DNA from: JAKFEW01 sp036675505
GTDB taxonomy: Bacteria > Cyanobacteriota > Sericytochromatia > S15B-MN24 > JAQBPE01
Assembly: GCA_036675505.1 (NCBI GenBank)
Contig: JAKFEW010000137.1
Coordinates: forward strand, 1 to 38,420
Length of the DNA: 38,420 nt
Reading direction: 5' to 3'
The notes beneath the pieces were generated by a model, which worked only from the letters and a program-made list of their open reading frames with translations, ran no database searches and was not told the DNA's origin. Made by a program: the position numbers and the translations under genes. This document shows positions 35,034-38,420 of the stretch, in pieces; the first letter of the stretch is position 1, and every line of letters begins with the position of its first letter.

Positions 35034-38000
35034 ATGTCCCGGTCCCACCAGCCTATGTCCCCGATCGCCGTCGTCGGCGTGAGCGCCCTCTTCCCGGGCT
35101 CTCGCGACGCGCAGGGGTTCTGGCGCGACATCCTCGCCGGGCGCGACCTCATCAGCGACGTGCCGGAGACCCACTGGCTGGTCGATGATTACTACGATCC
35201 CGACCCGGCCGCGAAGGACAAGACCTACTCCAAGCGCGGCGGCTTCATCTCGCCGATCGCGTTCGACCCGGTCGAGTTCGGCATTCCGCCGAGCATCCTC
35301 CCTGCGACGGACACCTCGCAGCTGCTCGCGCTGATGGTGGCGCGCCAGGTGCTTGATGACGCCTCCAAGGGCCAGTTCGCGACCATGGACAAAGAGCGGA
35401 TCAGCTGCATCCTCGGCGTGACGTCTGGCCAGGAGCTGTTCATTGAGATGGCGAGCCGCCTGCAGCGCCCGGTCTGGGTGAAGGCGATGCGCGAGGGTGG
35501 CCTGCCGGAGGAGGAGGTTCAACGGCTCGCTGACGCCATGGCCAACGAATACGTGCCGTGGCAGGAGAGTTCCTTCCCCGGCCTGCTCGGCAACGTGGTC
35601 GCCGGCCGCATCGCGAACCGCTTCGACCTCGGCGGCACGAACTGCGTGACCGACGCGGCGTGCGCGAGCTCACTCGCGGCCCTCTCGATGGCCGTGAACG
35701 AGCTGCAGCTCGGCCAGTCGGACCTCGTGATCACCGGCGGCGTCGACACCTTCAACGACATCTCGATGTTCATGTGCTTCTCGAAGACGCCCGCACTCTC
35801 GCCCACGGGCGACTGCCGACCGTTCTCCGATCAGGCCGACGGCACGATCCTCGGCGAAGGCCTCGCCATGATAGCGCTCAAGCGCCTCGACGATGCGGAG
35901 CGCGACGGCGACCACATCTACGCGGTGCTGCGCGGTGTCGCCAGTTCTTCCGATGGGCGGGGCATGAGCGTCTACGCCCCAGTCTCGGCCGGCCAGGCCA
36001 AGTCGCTGCGCCGCACCTACGAGGTGGCCGGCTACGGCCCCGAGACGGTCGAGCTGATCGAGGCGCACGGCACCGGCACCAAGGCCGGCGACGCGGCCGA
36101 ATTTGGCGGCCTCCAGATGGCCTTCGACGAGTCCGGCCGTGCGGACCGCCAGTGGTGCGCGATCGGCTCGGTGAAGAGCCAGATCGGCCACACCAAGGCG
36201 ACCGCGGGCGCCGCCGGCCTGTTCAAGGCGATCATGGCGCTGCACCAGAAGGTGTTGCCGCCCACCATCAAAGTCGATCGCCCCAACCCCAAGCTCGATC
36301 TGCCGAACACGCCATTCTACGTGAACACGCAGGCCCGGCCCTGGATTCGCGGCGGCGACCACCCTCGCCGCGCCTCGGTCAGCTCCTTCGGCTTCGGCGG
36401 CAGCAACTTCCACGTCGCCTTCGAGGAGTACACGGGCTCGGCCCCGCACGCGCCGCGCCTACGCGCGATGCCGACCGAGCTCGTCGTGCTGTCGGCCGAC
36501 ACGCCGGCCGCGCTGGCCGAGGTCGCGCGGACCTGGGCGGGCGACCTTTCGCGCGACGGGATGTTCCACTTCCTCGCCCACTTCTCGCAGGCCACTTTCG
36601 ACGCCGCCAGGCCCGCGCGCCTCGCGGTGGTGGCGAACGACGAGGCCGATCTCGCGGCGAAGCTGCGCCAGATCGCCGACGCGATCGGCAAGGCCCCCGC
36701 GTCACCGATCGCGGGCCCCAACGGCGTGTACTACGCGAACGGCGCGGCCGATGGCGGGGTCGGTTTCCTCTTCCCGGGCCAGGGCAGCCAGTACGTCGGC
36801 ATGGGCGGTGACCTCGCGTCGTTCTTCGACCGCGCGCGTGCCGTCTGGGACATGACCGCCGACCTCGCGATCGTCACGCCCGACAGCGGCTTCGAGGCGG
36901 CCAGGCTGCCCGCGATCGTCTTCCCGGTGCCCGCCTTCGACGACGAGGCGCGCCAGGCGCAGCAAGCGCGTTTGACCGCCACGGAGTGGGCCCAGCCGGC
37001 GCTCGGCACGGCGAGCCTCGCCGCGCTGTCGCTGGTGCGCGCCGCCGGCATCAAGCCCACCGTCGTGGGCGGGCACTCCTTCGGTGAGGTCACGGCCCTC
37101 ATGGCCGCCGGCGTGCTCGACGAGGCCTCGATGCTGCATGTCGCGCGGCGCCGAGGCGAGCTGATGGCCCGCGCGGCCGCCGAGGGCGGCACGAAGGGCG
37201 CGATGACCGCCGTGCCGCTCTCGGCCGGCGAGATGCGCCGCCACCTCGCGGCCTGGGACATCCCGGTCGTGATCGCCAACGACAACGGCCCCAAGCAGGT
37301 GGTGCTCTCAGGCCCCGAGGACGCGATCGCGGACGCGGAAGCCAAGCTCAAGGCCGCCGGCGTCGCGGCCCGCCGCCTGCCGGTGGCCACGGCCTTCCAC
37401 TCGCCGGTCGTGGCGGACTCCGCCGAGCCCTTCGCCGATTACCTGGGCGGCATCACGTTCAGCCCCCAGACCGTGCGCGTGATGGCCAACGCCAGCGCGT
37501 CGGCCTACCCGGAGTCGGAGCCCGACGCGCAGCGCAGCATCCTGGCCCGCCAGCTCGCGAGCTCGGTGCGCTTCGTCGACATGATCGAGTCGATGTATCA
37601 CCAGGGCGTGCGCGTGTTCGTCGAGGTCGGCCCCGGTGCCGTGCTCACGGGCCTGGTCGCCGACATCCTCAAGGATCGTCCGCACCGGGCGATCGCCACC
37701 GACCGCAAGGGGCAACACGGCGTCACGGCCCTGTGGCAGGCGCTCGGCCAGCTCGCGGTCGCGGGCGTGGCGATCGACTTCCTGCCGCTGTGGGACGGCT
37801 GGGCCGCGCCGGTCGACCCGCGCACCAAGAAGCAGTCTCCGTTCACGCTGCCGATCTGCGGCACGAACTACGGCAAGGTCTATCCGCCCGCCGGCGGCGC
37901 CGCGGCGCTGCCCAAGCCCAACCCGCCCCGTCCTGCGACCCCGCTCGCGCTTCCCGCCGCGGAGCGGAGCCAGGAGAGTGGTAATCTGATGCCGGCGGCG

Positions 38001-38420
38001 CCCGCCCCGGCCCCGGTCCAGGCCACCCCGGTGCCTGTCGTAACTCCCCAGGCCTCCGTCGTAGCCCCCCAGGCGCCCGTCGCCGTCCCGAGTGCCCCCA
38101 TGCAGAACCAAGACCCGGCCGTCGCCGCCTTCGCCATCTACCAGCAAGCCCTGGCGGAGAGCCACCAGGCCTACCTCAAGGCGATGGAGTCGACGCTGGC
38201 GCAGACCCAGCTCGCCTACATGCGGGCCCTTGAGGCCTCGTTCCTCGCGACGACCGGCGTGGCGCCCATGCCCGGCGTGCCGATGCTGCCGCCGGTGGCG
38301 ATGGCGCCTGTCGCGCCGGTCGCGATGCCGGCTCCCGTGCTCGCCGCTCCCGTGGCGGCACCCGTGCCCGCGCCCGCTGTGCCCGCGCCCGCGCCCGCTG
38401 CGCCCGCCGCCCCTGCCGCC
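35034..38420 (+). CDS. PfaA-type multidomain fatty-acid/polyketide synthase (partial, KS-AT-linker)
   Basis: 1129 codons remain open to the window end, so the C-terminus is missing. KS covers about 10-460 with Cys210 in DAACASS and His345 (EAHGTGT) and His386 (GHTKATAG), an intact condensing triad. AT covers about 590-900 with the FPGQGSQY entry, Ser682 in GGHSFGE and His789 in AFHSP. After residue ~950 comes an Ala/Pro linker and the AFAIYQQALAESHQAYLKAMES helix seen before ACP repeats in PUFA and heterocyst-glycolipid synthases. The final ~50 residues are Pro/Ala-rich and end just where ACPs should begin. ATG 35034 has GAGGAG 9 bases before it. Product length and type cannot be read. Confidence 0.93.
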   Translation, partial: MSRSHQPMSPIAVVGVSALFPGSRDAQGFWRDILAGRDLISDVPETHWLVDDYYDPDPAAKDKTYSKRGGFISPIAFDPVEFGIPPSILPATDTSQLLALMVARQVLDDASKGQFATMDKERISCILGVTSGQELFIEMASRLQRPVWVKAMREGGLPEEEVQRLADAMANEYVPWQESSFPGLLGNVVAGRIANRFDLGGTNCVTDAACASSLAALSMAVNELQLGQSDLVITGGVDTFNDISMFMCFSKTPALSPTGDCRPFSDQADGTILGEGLAMIALKRLDDAERDGDHIYAVLRGVASSSDGRGMSVYAPVSAGQAKSLRRTYEVAGYGPETVELIEAHGTGTKAGDAAEFGGLQMAFDESGRADRQWCAIGSVKSQIGHTKATAGAAGLFKAIMALHQKVLPPTIKVDRPNPKLDLPNTPFYVNTQARPWIRGGDHPRRASVSSFGFGGSNFHVAFEEYTGSAPHAPRLRAMPTELVVLSADTPAALAEVARTWAGDLSRDGMFHFLAHFSQATFDAARPARLAVVANDEADLAAKLRQIADAIGKAPASPIAGPNGVYYANGAADGGVGFLFPGQGSQYVGMGGDLASFFDRARAVWDMTADLAIVTPDSGFEAARLPAIVFPVPAFDDEARQAQQARLTATEWAQPALGTASLAALSLVRAAGIKPTVVGGHSFGEVTALMAAGVLDEASMLHVARRRGELMARAAAEGGTKGAMTAVPLSAGEMRRHLAAWDIPVVIANDNGPKQVVLSGPEDAIADAEAKLKAAGVAARRLPVATAFHSPVVADSAEPFADYLGGITFSPQTVRVMANASASAYPESEPDAQRSILARQLASSVRFVDMIESMYHQGVRVFVEVGPGAVLTGLVADILKDRPHRAIATDRKGQHGVTALWQALGQLAVAGVAIDFLPLWDGWAAPVDPRTKKQSPFTLPICGTNYGKVYPPAGGAAALPKPNPPRPATPLALPAAERSQESGNLMPAAPAPAPVQATPVPVVTPQASVVAPQAPVAVPSAPMQNQDPAVAAFAIYQQALAESHQAYLKAMESTLAQTQLAYMRALEASFLATTGVAPMPGVPMLPPVAMAPVAPVAMPAPVLAAPVAAPVPAPAVPAPAPAAPAAPAA

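Overview
The window is very GC-rich bacterial chromosome, densely packed with genes on both strands. It has one tRNA and no rRNA, phage or insertion-sequence genes. The host cannot be named from this sequence alone. A partner-switching pair of the kind first named in Synechocystis (Slr1658/Slr1659-like), a Nif11-type peptide precursor, a PfaD/PfaA-type lipid synthase and many lipoproteins point to a Gram-negative, secondary-metabolite-rich lineage such as a Cyanobacteriota relative, Myxococcota or a similar group. This is inference.

Left end (1-5640): a compact RiPP operon on the minus strand. Its promoter is at about 5598-5626, followed by a 198-aa precursor with two tandem Nif11-like leader units and a Ser/Thr/Cys-rich core after a Gly-Gly site. 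Next come a radical SAM/SPASM maturase whose start overlaps the precursor stop, and a LanM-type lanthipeptide synthetase with a Cys-Cys-Gly cyclase motif. A 24-bp perfect palindrome follows the synthetase. The combination of a LanM, a SPASM radical SAM enzyme and a double-Nif11 precursor is the most unusual system here. No transporter or protease is encoded beside it in the window.

5900-12500: a Ca-binding-repeat protein; a methyltransferase divergent from a MerR regulator, with a SoxR-box-like operator between them; a PAS-GAF histidine kinase; an NTF2-like lipoprotein; a decayed PIN-domain fragment; a Sel1-repeat protein; and tRNA-Val(GAC) with its own promoter and terminator.

12500-20800: a GH63-like glucosidase, then a four-gene plus-strand operon that looks like a complete signalling module. 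It encodes an RsbW-like ATPase, a STAS-like antagonist, a GGDEF/HD-GYP c-di-GMP enzyme and a membrane SpoIIE/PP2C phosphatase.

20900-25300: three consecutive lipoproteins with carboxypeptidase-regulatory-like (beta-sandwich) domains, two of them clearly paralogous.

25300-33100: a minus-strand operon (CreD-like membrane protein, PlsC acyltransferase, Ser/Thr dehydratase-like enzyme, M48 protease), a plus-strand acetyl-CoA hydrolase/transferase, a YiiX-like protein, a zinc-ribbon protein and a DUF2804 protein.

33300-38420: pfaD followed directly by a PfaA-type polyketide/fatty-acid synthase (KS-AT-linker) that runs off the window just where ACP repeats would be expected.
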